From: Pseudomonas sp. CCI4.2
GTDB lineage: Bacteria; Pseudomonadota; Gammaproteobacteria; Pseudomonadales; Pseudomonadaceae
DNA length: 64,000 nucleotides
Assembly: GCF_034350045.1 (NCBI RefSeq)
Contig: NZ_CP133781.1
Span: 3,334,501 to 3,398,500 of the forward strand
Direction: 5' to 3'
The notes below the pieces were generated by a model. That model worked only from the letters and a program-made list of their open reading frames with translations. It did not search any database and was not told the DNA's origin. Shown here in pieces: positions 1 to 8,541 of this stretch. Each line of letters starts with the position of its first letter. Positions within the stretch are counted from its first letter, which is position 1. The position numbers and the translations under genes were made by a program.

Positions 1-333
1 GATTACTGCAATCATCGCAGTCCCGATCAACATCAGCAGTATTGATAGACTCAGCGCCTTCTTTCGCCCTTGTCTGTCGGCATATGAGCCCAGGACGGCG
101 GCGCCCAGCGGACGGATTAGAAATGAAATGCCAAATGTAGCGAACGCCAGGAACAGCGATACGGCGGGAACCGCGGCAGGGAAAAACACCTTGCTAATGG
201 TTAACGCAAAATAGGCATAGACCGACAGGTCAAACCACTCAAGTGTGTTTCCAATCAACGCGGCAGCCACAGGTTTCCAGATGGATTTCCCCAATTCGAC
301 CGCAGGTGTAACGGTGGATGATAACGCTGGCAT
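1..333 (-). CDS. MFS transporter, metabolite:H+ symporter-like (partial)
   Basis: Only the first 111 codons lie in the window; the gene runs off the left edge. The N-terminus reads like the MHS (ProP-like) branch of the major facilitator superfamily: a first membrane segment containing GNTLEWFDLSVYAYF, then a second, then the loop motif RPLGAAVLGSYADRQGRKKA, which is the family signature between helices 2 and 3. The ATG has AGGAGC just upstream. The gene follows the M20 peptidase on the same strand, so the pair may import and hydrolyse a peptide or acylated amino acid. The substrate cannot be read from the sequence. Confidence 0.85.
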   Translation of the reverse strand, partial: MPALSSTVTPAVELGKSIWKPVAAALIGNTLEWFDLSVYAYFALTISKVFFPAAVPAVSLFLAFATFGISFLIRPLGAAVLGSYADRQGRKKALSLSILLMLIGTAMIAVI

Positions 334-417
334 TCTAGACGCTCCTGATTTTTTGTAAGTGTGTGAGCGGCAGATTCAAAAGACTCGGCATGACCCTGAT
401 TTTTATTATGTTCAGGC

Positions 418-1791
418 CTAAGCCACGTGACCCAGATCCCAGAAAAGCGCGGTCATGATTTCCAGGCCCTCAAGGATCACCGATCCCAACATATGTTCAT
501 CCGGGGCATGTTGAGAGCAACCTGGGTAGGAGTGCGGTATCCACACTGTCGGCAACCCGAGGACGTCAGAAAAAATGTCGTTGGGCAGGGTGCCTGCAAG
601 ATTGGGTAAAACGGCTAGTTGTCGAGGCGTGGTGTCGGCAATCGACTTTTTCGCGAAGCGTACCCACTGGTTGTCGGGATCCAGGCGAGTGGCAGGCGTG
701 CAACGATCAATCACTATGTTGACCTGGTGAAAGCCTTCGGCATCCAGATGTTGACGCAGTAGGCTTTCCAGTTTCTGCCAATCAGTTCCTAACACGAACC
801 GTAGCTGGCAATAAGCAATCGCCGACGGCGGAATGGCATTCACCGGCTTTGCAGGATTACCCGCAGTAAACGCCAGGATTTCCAGCGTGTTCCAGCCAAA
901 AAGCTTTTCACCCAAGGTCAAACCGGGCTCGCCCCATTGAACATCCAGCGTTAACCCCAATGAATGCTCATCAACGCCCAAGTCGTGGATCGCTGCGCGC
1001 ACGGAGTTGGGTATCGCGCAGGGGACAAGCCCTCGACAGCGAATACGGCCGTTTTGATCGACCAAACTCGCCAGCGCATTGCTCAAGACCACCGCGGGAT
1101 TGGACATAACCCCACCCCAATTGCCTGAGTGCAATCCTTTATCGCGCGCATTGACCTGGAGAGAAAACAACGCCGAGCCTCGGGAGCCTAGAAATAGTGT
1201 GGGGCGGCTGTCGTTCAGACGTGGGCCATCCGACGCGATGAATACATCGGCTTTAAAAAGCTGCTGATGAGCCTCGCAGACTTCTCGTAGCCCGGGAGAT
1301 CCGCATTCTTCGCCCGTTTCGAAGAGGACTTTTACGTTAAACCCTAAACGGCCTTCTCGTGCCTTGATGACCTGTTCGAGCGCCGTGAGGTTGATGCTGT
1401 GTTGGCCCTTGTTGTCGGCGGTGCCGCGTCCGTACCAGCGATCACCTTCAATCGTCAACGCCCAAGGGCTGAGTCCTTCTCGCCATTGCTCGTCGTAACC
1501 CAGTACGACGTCGCCATGCCCGTAGGTCAGCACCGTCGGTAAGTGTTCGCCTTCGATTCGCGAAGCGAACAGCAGCGGGCCAGCCCCTTTCGGGTTCTTA
1601 AGCGATTGGCATTCGAAGCCCATCCTCATTAGGGCAGGCGCTATCTCTTCATCGAGATACCGCGCCAGTTCTGGAGCCTGGTCAGGGTCTTGGCTTTCAC
1701 TGCGAATGGCGATACGACGACGCAGGTCGGCGGCAAAATGTCCATCGGACAAGTATTGGCGAACGCTGGCGAGAGCCTGAGGCTTGGACAT
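418..1791 (-). CDS. M20 family metallopeptidase (dipeptidase-like)
   Basis: A 457-residue protein of the M20 zinc peptidase family, hydrolysing peptide or amide bonds in the cytoplasm. Metal and catalytic motifs are visible: GHGD at 91-94 (metal His and Asp), GRGTADNKGQ at 121-130 (bridging Asp126) and FETGEECGSPG at 157-167 (catalytic base Glu161 and metal Glu162). A dimerisation domain follows from about residue 210 (HSGNWGG near 220). No signal peptide. It is transcribed ahead of the MFS gene at the left edge and divergently from a LysR gene, a common catabolic arrangement. The exact substrate is unknown; dipeptidase or acyl-amino-acid hydrolase are both possible. Confidence 0.85.
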   Translation of the reverse strand: MSKPQALASVRQYLSDGHFAADLRRRIAIRSESQDPDQAPELARYLDEEIAPALMRMGFECQSLKNPKGAGPLLFASRIEGEHLPTVLTYGHGDVVLGYDEQWREGLSPWALTIEGDRWYGRGTADNKGQHSINLTALEQVIKAREGRLGFNVKVLFETGEECGSPGLREVCEAHQQLFKADVFIASDGPRLNDSRPTLFLGSRGSALFSLQVNARDKGLHSGNWGGVMSNPAVVLSNALASLVDQNGRIRCRGLVPCAIPNSVRAAIHDLGVDEHSLGLTLDVQWGEPGLTLGEKLFGWNTLEILAFTAGNPAKPVNAIPPSAIAYCQLRFVLGTDWQKLESLLRQHLDAEGFHQVNIVIDRCTPATRLDPDNQWVRFAKKSIADTTPRQLAVLPNLAGTLPNDIFSDVLGLPTVWIPHSYPGCSQHAPDEHMLGSVILEGLEIMTALFWDLGHVA

Positions 1792-1911
1792 AACAGTTCC
1801 AGTTACGGCTGAAAGATTCAGGCCAATATAGAAGTCACGTATCGCACTGTATATTGCTGTTTTTTGACGATAGGCATCTAATTTGTAGATGCCTTATTGA
1901 AGGGTATCCTC

Positions 1912-2796
1912 ATGGACTATCGTTACTTCCTGGCAGTAATCGACTCGGGATCGCTTGCCGCCGCCGGTGAACGCTTGCATATCGCACCCAGCGCCGTCAG
2001 CCGCCAGGTCGCACTACTGGAGGGCAGCATCGGGGTGCCGTTGTTCGAGCGTCGGCCACGCGGCATGGAACCTACCGCCGCGGGTAATGCACTGGCCCAT
2101 CACGCACGACGTGTCTTGCTGGAAGAGCAAAACCTGCTGTCGGAGTTGCGAGTCGGTGACTATCCCGGCGCGAACGTCATTCGTTTGGTTTCAACGGAGG
2201 GGCTTTCACGTTATTTCCTGCCTCATGTGCTGAGCCAGCATTACCAGCAACATCCCATTTTCCAGTACGTGCTTGAAGTGACCTCACCCCAAGAATGTGT
2301 GGAAAAGGTGATGCGCGGTGACGCCGATGTAGGCTTGACCTTTAGTACCGAGCCCACTGAAGGTGTCGAGGTTCTTTACTCAGGTCGTTCGCCTATCCGA
2401 GCTGTGATGCGCGCGGGACATCCGCTCTCCCAGCACAAGCAATTGCCGCTGCGGTCTCTGTTGTCTTTTCCTCTGGCGCTCACGCCCAAAGGAACCACCC
2501 AGAGGCAGCTGTTTGACCTCGTCTGTCAAATGGAAAGTCTGAAGTTCAATCACGTGATGACCTGCAATTACTCCGGCGCTATCCATGAGTTTGTACGTCA
2601 CTCCGACACGATTGCGTTTGGCGGTGCTATCAGCCAACGCGTGAATCATAGCGATGACCTTATCTCGATCCCATTATCGAATCCGCGATTCGCAGATCGG
2701 GCTATTCAAGTATTGGTCATGCCCAGGCGCTCGCTGCCAGGATCACTTCAGCTATTTACGGATACCTTGATCGAGCACTTGGAACGCGTAGGCTAA
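1912..2796 (+). CDS. LysR family transcriptional regulator
   Basis: A 294-residue LysR-type regulator. The N-terminal winged helix-turn-helix (residues 1-60) contains FLAVIDSGSLAAAGERLHIA and PSAVSRQVALLE; the rest is the effector-binding domain, with RSPIRAVMRAGHPLSQHKQL in its second half. I placed the start at the ATG at 1912, which has GAAGGG seven bases upstream, rather than at the in-frame TTG at 1897. The gene is divergent from the M20 peptidase and MFS pair across about 120 bp, so it probably controls them. The effector is unknown. Confidence 0.85.
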   Translation: MDYRYFLAVIDSGSLAAAGERLHIAPSAVSRQVALLEGSIGVPLFERRPRGMEPTAAGNALAHHARRVLLEEQNLLSELRVGDYPGANVIRLVSTEGLSRYFLPHVLSQHYQQHPIFQYVLEVTSPQECVEKVMRGDADVGLTFSTEPTEGVEVLYSGRSPIRAVMRAGHPLSQHKQLPLRSLLSFPLALTPKGTTQRQLFDLVCQMESLKFNHVMTCNYSGAIHEFVRHSDTIAFGGAISQRVNHSDDLISIPLSNPRFADRAIQVLVMPRRSLPGSLQLFTDTLIEHLERVG

Positions 2797-2812
2797 CTAT
2801 TTCCCCTCTCAT

Positions 2813-4150
2813 CTACGTCTTGGACGGCGGGCTGCCGCGCAATACATCGGTGCCTTGTATCGGTGTCAGTTGCACCGGCTTGCCACTGCGCGCTGACTCA
2901 TAAATGGCCTCCATGATGCGTTGGTCCTGTAAGCCTTCTTCGCCTGGCGTCCAGGGTTGCTTGCCGGTAGCAACGCATTCGGCAAAATGGTCCATCTCAA
3001 GGGCGAACTGATTATTTTTCTTGGTAGTGATCTGCTCAATACCAGGCGCAACGAAGTCACGGGTGTCCTCTGCGATGCGACTGCGTTTGAGTTGCAGCCC
3101 TTCATACGAAAAAGCCGGGTCCATATCGGCCCAGCCGGTGTCACCCAGAACGCGGTAGCGATTGGACCCGAAGGTTGCGTAGCTGGAGGTGCATTGCACA
3201 CGGACCCCGCTTGGGAAACGCATCTGCCACAGCATGGCTTCCTCGACCTCCACAAAGCGCGGATCGCCTTCAGTGCTGTATTGGCTAGCCGACACTTCAA
3301 CCGGTTCCTCGCCCAGTAAAAACCGCGCAGTGTTCAAACAGTAAAGGCCGATGTCCGGCAAGGCTCCGCCGCCAGCCAGGGCTTTTACATGGCGCCATTG
3401 GTGGGTGTTTTCCTTTGACTGGTTTTGGCAATTCGACATGTCAATCAGCTTGATCTTGCCCAGTACCGCGCCCTCGCGCACCCAGGCCATGACTTGGCGA
3501 TGCTGCGGTTCGTACTGGATTCTGTAGGCGATCATCAACAACCGATTGGCGGCCTTGCACGCATCAATCATGGTCTGGCAATCGACGACGGAGGTTGCCA
3601 TGGGTTTTTCACACAAAACGTGCTTTCCGGCCTTCGCGGCCCTGATCACGAAGTCTCGGTGCAGGGCGTTAGGTAATACGATGTACACCGCGTGCACCTC
3701 AGGGTTGTCACGCAGTTGGTCAAACGTTTCGTAGTTATAAAGGCTGGTTTCGGGCACGTCGTACATCGCCGCCACCTGTCGCGCCTTGTCAGGGTCGCCG
3801 CTGACCAGTGCCGTGACTCGGCAGCGTTTGGAAGTCGCCAGCGCCGGCATGATTTCCTCCAGACTCAACCGGCCCAAGCCCACGATGGCAAGCCCCAGGC
3901 GCCCATCGCGGCCCAATTGCACGGGCATCTCGGATTTCTCGGTTTTGTCTTCTTGCATGGGCGGGAGGCTGACTGCCTTGGGCAAATCCTTGGCGGGCTC
4001 CGCATTCATTTGCCCATCCGCGGCGGTCGCGGCTTGCGCCCAACTTGATTGGCCAGTGAGTCCAAGCACGCTGGCAGCCGCTACCGTTGAACCGGCCGTA
4101 AGCAAGAAGCGGCGACGCTCCGCAAAGGGGGCAGAAATAGTTATGTCCAT
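2813..4150 (-). CDS. Tat-exported Gfo/Idh/MocA family oxidoreductase
   Basis: A 445-residue NAD(P)-dependent sugar-type oxidoreductase. Residues 12-40 form a twin-arginine signal (RRRFLLTAG followed by a hydrophobic stretch and an Ala-rich cleavage region), so the folded cofactor-loaded enzyme should be exported to the periplasm, as for glucose-fructose oxidoreductase. The Rossmann motif GLGRLS is at 91-96 and the family EKP motif at 181-183. A linker of about 45 residues separates the signal from the domain. The gene stands alone between convergent LysR and SDR-remnant genes. Its sugar substrate cannot be assigned. Confidence 0.85.
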   Translation of the reverse strand: MDITISAPFAERRRFLLTAGSTVAAASVLGLTGQSSWAQAATAADGQMNAEPAKDLPKAVSLPPMQEDKTEKSEMPVQLGRDGRLGLAIVGLGRLSLEEIMPALATSKRCRVTALVSGDPDKARQVAAMYDVPETSLYNYETFDQLRDNPEVHAVYIVLPNALHRDFVIRAAKAGKHVLCEKPMATSVVDCQTMIDACKAANRLLMIAYRIQYEPQHRQVMAWVREGAVLGKIKLIDMSNCQNQSKENTHQWRHVKALAGGGALPDIGLYCLNTARFLLGEEPVEVSASQYSTEGDPRFVEVEEAMLWQMRFPSGVRVQCTSSYATFGSNRYRVLGDTGWADMDPAFSYEGLQLKRSRIAEDTRDFVAPGIEQITTKKNNQFALEMDHFAECVATGKQPWTPGEEGLQDQRIMEAIYESARSGKPVQLTPIQGTDVLRGSPPSKT

Positions 4151-4234
4151 TGGCGCGGTCCTGGGCAGTGGGATTTGCCTATAGAAGCCCAGGTCACGAG
4201 ATCAGTTCCACGTTTCTGCCAAGCGACGTAAAGG

Positions 4235-4396
4235 CTATACCTGCGCCATGCCCCCATCGATACACAAACCGGCCCCGGCGATGTAGCGGCTTTCGTCGCT
4301 GGTCAGGAACAGGGCCGCAGCGGCGACTTCTTCCGGCGTGCCAATTGCGCTACTGCCGCCGGTGACGAGTGCACTCTTTCCTTCCAGTGCTGACAT
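4235..4396 (-). pseudogene. Internally deleted short-chain dehydrogenase (SDR)
   Basis: A clean 53-codon frame that joins the two ends of an SDR. The first 19 residues carry the start of the Rossmann fold (MSALEGKSALVTGGSSAIG). From residue 19-20 it jumps directly to the C-terminal SDR sequence (GTPEEVAAAALFLTSDESRY, then IAGAGLCIDGGM). The middle of about 190 residues, including the NNAG and YxxxK catalytic motifs, is missing, so it cannot be active. A deletion in frame explains this. It lies divergent from the HxlR gene at 4495, which may once have controlled it. Confidence 0.8.
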
Positions 4397-4494
4397 GGGT
4401 AGATCTCTGAATCAGGTTTACACCAAGATATATTTCATATATCTGGTGTCAATCACGCACCTGACTTAGCCTAGGCATAGCCGAGGAAACCCCA

Positions 4495-4878
4495 ATGCCC
4501 AAAACGCAAGACACCGTCATTGTCGAAGCCGTCGCCACGCGACCCATTCTTGAGCAGATTGCTAACAAATGGTCGGTGCTTATTCTGACCGTCGTTTGCT
4601 CGGAGCCTGCGCGTTTCAACGCCATCAAACGGCGTCTGGAAGGGATTACTCACAAGGCGTTGACCGAAGCGCTTCGCCGCCTGGAGAGAAACGGGCTGGT
4701 CTCGCGGCGCGTGATTACCTCATCGCCCATTGCGGTGGAGTATTCGCTTACCGCCCTCGGACATTCACTTCGGGAACCTTTTTCAGCGCTGTATGCGTGG
4801 GCAGTTCAGCACCAGGGTGAGGTACAGACCGCTCAAGTGGCGTTCGATCAGCACAAGTTAGCCAACTACAAGGATTAA
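4495..4878 (+). CDS. HxlR family transcriptional regulator
   Basis: A 127-residue winged-helix regulator of the HxlR type. Diagnostic stretches are ILEQIANKWSVLILTVV near residue 22, RFNAIKRRLEGITHKALTEA and LRRLERNGLVSRRV, with EYSLTALGHSL in the wing. HxlR proteins usually sense redox or electrophile stress and control a neighbouring oxidoreductase. Here the divergent neighbour is the deleted SDR at 4235-4396, so the original target may be lost. The unknown gene at 4882 begins three bases after the stop and is probably co-transcribed. Confidence 0.9.
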   Translation: MPKTQDTVIVEAVATRPILEQIANKWSVLILTVVCSEPARFNAIKRRLEGITHKALTEALRRLERNGLVSRRVITSSPIAVEYSLTALGHSLREPFSALYAWAVQHQGEVQTAQVAFDQHKLANYKD

Positions 4879-4881
4879 TCC

Positions 4882-5211
4882 ATGGAATCGTCATTGGAAA
4901 CGGTCGCTCTTTTTTGCCTCAAGTTGGCGCACGAGAAGGACGGCGACAGTCCGATTTTGCGTAAAGACATGGTGATGGATGGTTATCAGAAAGAAGTATT
5001 CGGCTTGCTTGTGCGCAGAGGTGATGTCAAAGCGATCCAGCTTAAAGTGGCCCAATGCCTAAGCTTGGCGCAATACGCTTTAGGCGGTACCGAAACGCCG
5101 CTCGGGAAAGAGCTTTATAAATTGTCAGATAGCTTTAGTCGCGTTGAGACGATAGCCGCGTTGGATGCCCCCTTAGCGGTACTCAAGCATTATTTAAAAG
5201 ACGCTCAATAG
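4882..5211 (+). CDS. Hypothetical protein, 109 residues
   Basis: I do not recognise this protein. It is mostly helical in appearance, without a signal peptide or membrane segment, and contains Leu/Ala-rich stretches such as IQLKVAQCLSLAQYALGG and a C-terminal DAPLAVLKHYL. It starts three bases after the HxlR stop, so it is likely in the same transcript. No metal or nucleotide motif was seen. Real coding is supported by the tight spacing and the absence of a better frame, not by homology. Confidence 0.55.
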   Translation: MESSLETVALFCLKLAHEKDGDSPILRKDMVMDGYQKEVFGLLVRRGDVKAIQLKVAQCLSLAQYALGGTETPLGKELYKLSDSFSRVETIAALDAPLAVLKHYLKDAQ

Positions 5212-5428
5212 CGTGGCCAAAGGCGAAAAGCAGGAAATCGATTGACCGGTCTTTAAAGTCTGTTTGCAGCGATGGATACGCTAGTTGTTAAAATTTTTTG
5301 AGGAAAATAGGCTGGATTTAAAACAGTCTTAGCGTTGTTAAAAAATCCAAGCCAAACCGGGGGCGGCACATGGGCAACAGAGTAGGTTATGGTCAGTTGG
5401 AGAGTAGACTTCAACGGCCTCGGTACTC

Positions 5429-6010
5429 TTGAGTATTGTGCGACTGTGGGGCGGACTTCTGATCTTCAAGCGTTACTTGATTTCGATATTCTCAAGCAAT
5501 CCAAGCAGTTTATTGAATCTTTCAAAGCCGGCTTGCGCATTCTGGGAGGTGAGCTGGTTGGATGCCGAGCAGATGCATTTTACGTTCACTGGCAGCCCAA
5601 GCATCTATCGTTATTGGGATGCAACGGAGTGCGTGGTCTTTACTTTGGAAATGGCAAAGCAAGCGCTGGAAGTCGAGTTAAGAGAAGAGACCCAATTTCT
5701 GCACCGTTTTGATGTTTTGGTAAGCGCTGTCAGTGAGAGATATGACATCCGGGGTAACGTGCTGAATAAGCCAGTGAGGCAATGCCTTGATCAAAATGGC
5801 GTCGTTTCGCAAAACCGACGAAAGCAGTACCAGGGATTTGTAGACCCCGACGTATTTGACTTTCTTGAGCAATATGCTCTGGCGTTATTGGCTGATGGCC
5901 TTATCGAACAACCAAAAGGATATAGGGCTCCTGGTTCTGATATTTCGGCCGAATCCCACAAGGTCAGTAGCCTCCTCATCGCTTTTATACCGGTGTCTGG
6001 CTACTCTTAG
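5429..6010 (+). pseudogene. Fic-family protein remnant (C-terminal part)
   Basis: From about 5590 the frame reads like the C-terminal region of Fic-domain proteins: IYRYWDATECVVFTLEMAKQ, then LEVELREETQFLHRFD, a YDIRGNVLNKPVRQCLDQNG helix-turn-helix-like part, and VVSQNRRKQYQGFVDP. The catalytic HPFxxGNGR motif and all of the Fic core are absent. The first 45 or so residues of this frame look like translation of another frame; an overlapping frame from 5389 contains a plausible but unrecognised stretch (SDLQALLDFDILKQSKQFIE). The region is AT-richer than its neighbours. I read it as a decayed, possibly transferred gene. The Fic assignment rests on memory of the family and is moderate. Confidence 0.45.
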
Positions 6011-6184
6011 GTCTTGCACAGGCGATGTTTCAATCAATAGGCATAAGATCCCTGCGTAAAATCGTTTGATGGCTCATTGATGTTAGTTATGATGTGCGCG
6101 CCGTAATGGGCAGCGAAGCTGGACCCGACCTTGCATGGGTATTTGCCTTGGTACTTTTTCTTACTTTCCGTGACAGGAATCTCG

Positions 6185-7789
6185 ATGCTGGCGTACTCCA
6201 AAAAAAGCTTCCTTATCGCCGATGATTTTTCCGACTTTCGCAGTTCGGTCAGGTCGATGCTGCGCGAGTTGGGTGTGGTGGAAGTAGACACCGCCGACAC
6301 GGGTGAGCAAGCTCTGCTCATGTGCGCGCATAAGCGCTACGACTTTATCCTGCATGATTTCAACTTTGGTGACGGTAAGAAAAACGGTCAGCAGGTGCTT
6401 GAAGACTTGATGGTCGACAAGTTGATGAGCCATGAATCGGTGTTCATCATGGTCACGGCCGAGAATAGCCAGGCCATGGTGATGAGCGCGTTGGAGTGGG
6501 AGCCGGATGCCTACCTGACTAAGCCCTTCAACCGTGCCGGGCTGGCCCAGCGCCTTGAAAAACTTGACCAGCGCAAGACGCTGCTCAAGCCGATTCTTCA
6601 AGCGCTTGACCACAATAAACCTCTCGAAGTATTGGCCGCCTGCGCCAAATTGACCGAGCAGGACCAGCGCTTTGCTCCGCTCTGCTTGCGTTACAAGGCC
6701 AATGCCTTGCGCGATCTGAATCAGCACGACGCGCTGGAAAGTTTCCTTAAAGGCGTACTGGCCGACCGCGCTACGCCTTGGGCGTATGCCGGGCTTGGCA
6801 AGTTATTGTTTAAACGTGGCAAGGTCGTCGAGGCGCAAGCGATTTACGAGCGGGCAATCATTGCCTTCCCGATGATGCCAACGCTCTACGACGGTCTGGC
6901 CGATGTACTCGTGGCCCAAGGTGAGGTCAAGCGCGCTCAAGGCGTGCTTGAAAGTGCGGTGCGTCTGTCGCCTTTGGCCGTACGTCGGCAACGGCTGCTG
7001 GGCAAGCTGGCGCTGGGTAATGAAGATTTTGAAGGCGCCTCCAAGGCCTATCGCCATGCGGTGTCCCAAGGTAAGTATTCTCGCTTTAAGGACCCAGAGA
7101 GCAACCTGGGCCTGGCGCAGGCGCTGATTAACAAAAATGGCGATAACGGCCTGGATGCGCGCTCCCGGGTCGAGGTCAACCAGACATTGGGAGAGGTCGC
7201 GAAGGAGTACGGCAGCAACCAAGGGCTGCAATTGCGCACCGGTTTGATGAAAGCCACCAGCCTGAAGCGCTCAGATCCTGAAGCTGCGGCGAAATTGACC
7301 CTGGAAGCGCTGGCACACCTTGAGGGCATGGATCACTTTTTTGGCGCCGAGGCGGCGCTATTAGTTGCCTCCCAACTCCAACAACTGGGTCACCCAGACG
7401 CAGGCGCCGGGATATTGAAAAGCTGCGCAGAAATCTACGGTGATGATCCCGCGATCATGCAAGGGATTGGTCGCCTGACCGATGATCCGGCGATTCTTGG
7501 TGCGGGCAAGGCCGCGTCTGACCTCAACCTGCAGGGCGTGCGCCAATACAAGGCCGGCAATATTGCCGAAGCCCAGGCCTTCTTCCGTCAGGCACTGGCG
7601 TTGCAATCGAAGAACATCAGTATCGCGTTGAACATGGTGCAATCCTTGCTCCATGCCAAGGGAATGCCTGCAGATGCCGAAGGGCTTGAAGAGTGTCGGG
7701 TGTGCCTGAAAATGATCGGCATGATGCCTGAGACTGATCCGCGCTATGAGCGCTACCAGAAATTGCAAAGCCGGGCGTTTGGCGCATGA
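6185..7789 (+). CDS. Response regulator with C-terminal TPR-like repeats
   Basis: A 534-residue protein. Residues 1-130 are a CheY-like receiver with acidic pocket (ADD at 12-14), phospho-acceptor Asp58, Thr91 and Lys113 (LTKPFN). The remainder is a long series of helical tetratricopeptide-like repeats, for example YAGLGKLLFKRGKVVEAQAI, YDGLADVLVAQGEVKRAQGV and VRQYKAGNIAEAQAFFRQAL. There is no DNA-binding or enzymatic output domain, so phosphorylation probably alters protein contacts. I chose the ATG at 6185 rather than the upstream 6131, because the extra 18 residues precede the start of the receiver fold. Its stop overlaps the kinase start by four bases. Confidence 0.85.
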   Translation: MLAYSKKSFLIADDFSDFRSSVRSMLRELGVVEVDTADTGEQALLMCAHKRYDFILHDFNFGDGKKNGQQVLEDLMVDKLMSHESVFIMVTAENSQAMVMSALEWEPDAYLTKPFNRAGLAQRLEKLDQRKTLLKPILQALDHNKPLEVLAACAKLTEQDQRFAPLCLRYKANALRDLNQHDALESFLKGVLADRATPWAYAGLGKLLFKRGKVVEAQAIYERAIIAFPMMPTLYDGLADVLVAQGEVKRAQGVLESAVRLSPLAVRRQRLLGKLALGNEDFEGASKAYRHAVSQGKYSRFKDPESNLGLAQALINKNGDNGLDARSRVEVNQTLGEVAKEYGSNQGLQLRTGLMKATSLKRSDPEAAAKLTLEALAHLEGMDHFFGAEAALLVASQLQQLGHPDAGAGILKSCAEIYGDDPAIMQGIGRLTDDPAILGAGKAASDLNLQGVRQYKAGNIAEAQAFFRQALALQSKNISIALNMVQSLLHAKGMPADAEGLEECRVCLKMIGMMPETDPRYERYQKLQSRAFGA

Positions 7790-8472
7790 ACGATAACGGG
7801 CTCGACTTTTCGATGGTGATTGCTTCCGTCGTACATGACATGAAAAACTCGCTGTCGACATTGATGCATGCCCACAGCCAGTGGCTGATGCAACTGACCA
7901 AAGTTCAGCAAGACGTCCCAGAACATGGGGCCATTGAATATGAGTTTGCCCACCTCAACGGGATGTTGGTGCAACTGCTCGGGTTATATAAGCTGGGCGT
8001 TAATCAGTTGCCGCTACGCCCGGACTATCATGAACTTGATGACTTTATCGAAGCCCTGTTGGCCTGCCATCAGGACGTTCTGCACAGTCACGGACTGGTC
8101 GCGAACTACGAGGTCCAGGGTTTTGATGAACTTGGCTTCTTCGACCGTGAACTGATCAGCTCGGTGGTGGCGAACATCATCATCAATGCGGTCCGTTATG
8201 CGCGCCACGCGATATTGATCACCGCCCACGAAGAGGACGGCCAGTTGGTGTTGACGGTCAATGACGACGGCCCAGGCTACCCGGCGCAAATGCTTGAGCG
8301 CCAATCGGACTATCTGCACGGAATCAATCAAAGCAGCGGCAGCACGGGGCTGGGTCTTTATTTCGCCGCGCGCATTGCTGAACGGCATGAGCGCAACGGC
8401 GTGCGTGGGCACATTGAGCTCGCCAACGGCGGAAAGTTAGGCGGCGGTAACTTCAGTCTTTACCTTCCTTAG
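7786..8472 (+). CDS. Soluble sensor histidine kinase
   Basis: A 228-residue histidine kinase without membrane segments or a separate sensor domain. The phosphorylated histidine is probably His17 in VVHDMKNSLSTL. The ATPase domain shows an N box (NIIINAVRYAR), G1 box (NDDGPGYP) and G2 box (SGSTGLGLYFAARI). It overlaps the upstream TPR response regulator by four bases (ATGA), so the two are translationally coupled and very likely partners. The kinase must take its input from another protein or from the regulator's repeats. A strong terminator follows. Confidence 0.85.
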   Translation: MNDNGLDFSMVIASVVHDMKNSLSTLMHAHSQWLMQLTKVQQDVPEHGAIEYEFAHLNGMLVQLLGLYKLGVNQLPLRPDYHELDDFIEALLACHQDVLHSHGLVANYEVQGFDELGFFDRELISSVVANIIINAVRYARHAILITAHEEDGQLVLTVNDDGPGYPAQMLERQSDYLHGINQSSGSTGLGLYFAARIAERHERNGVRGHIELANGGKLGGGNFSLYLP

Positions 8473-8491
8473 AACGCCGCTGGCATAATGC

Positions 8492-8528
8492 GACGCGACC
8501 ACCGGGTGGTCGCGTCATTTTCTTTCTT
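8492..8528 (+). terminator. Rho-independent terminator after the kinase gene
   Basis: A perfect 10-bp stem (GACGCGACCA pairing with TGGTCGCGTC) with a 5-base loop, followed by ATTTTCTTTCTT. It ends the two-component operon on the plus strand. On the minus strand there is no U-rich tract after the hairpin, so it is a weaker stop for hypE transcripts. Confidence 0.85.
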
Positions 8529-8541
8529 GGTAACCCGGGAA

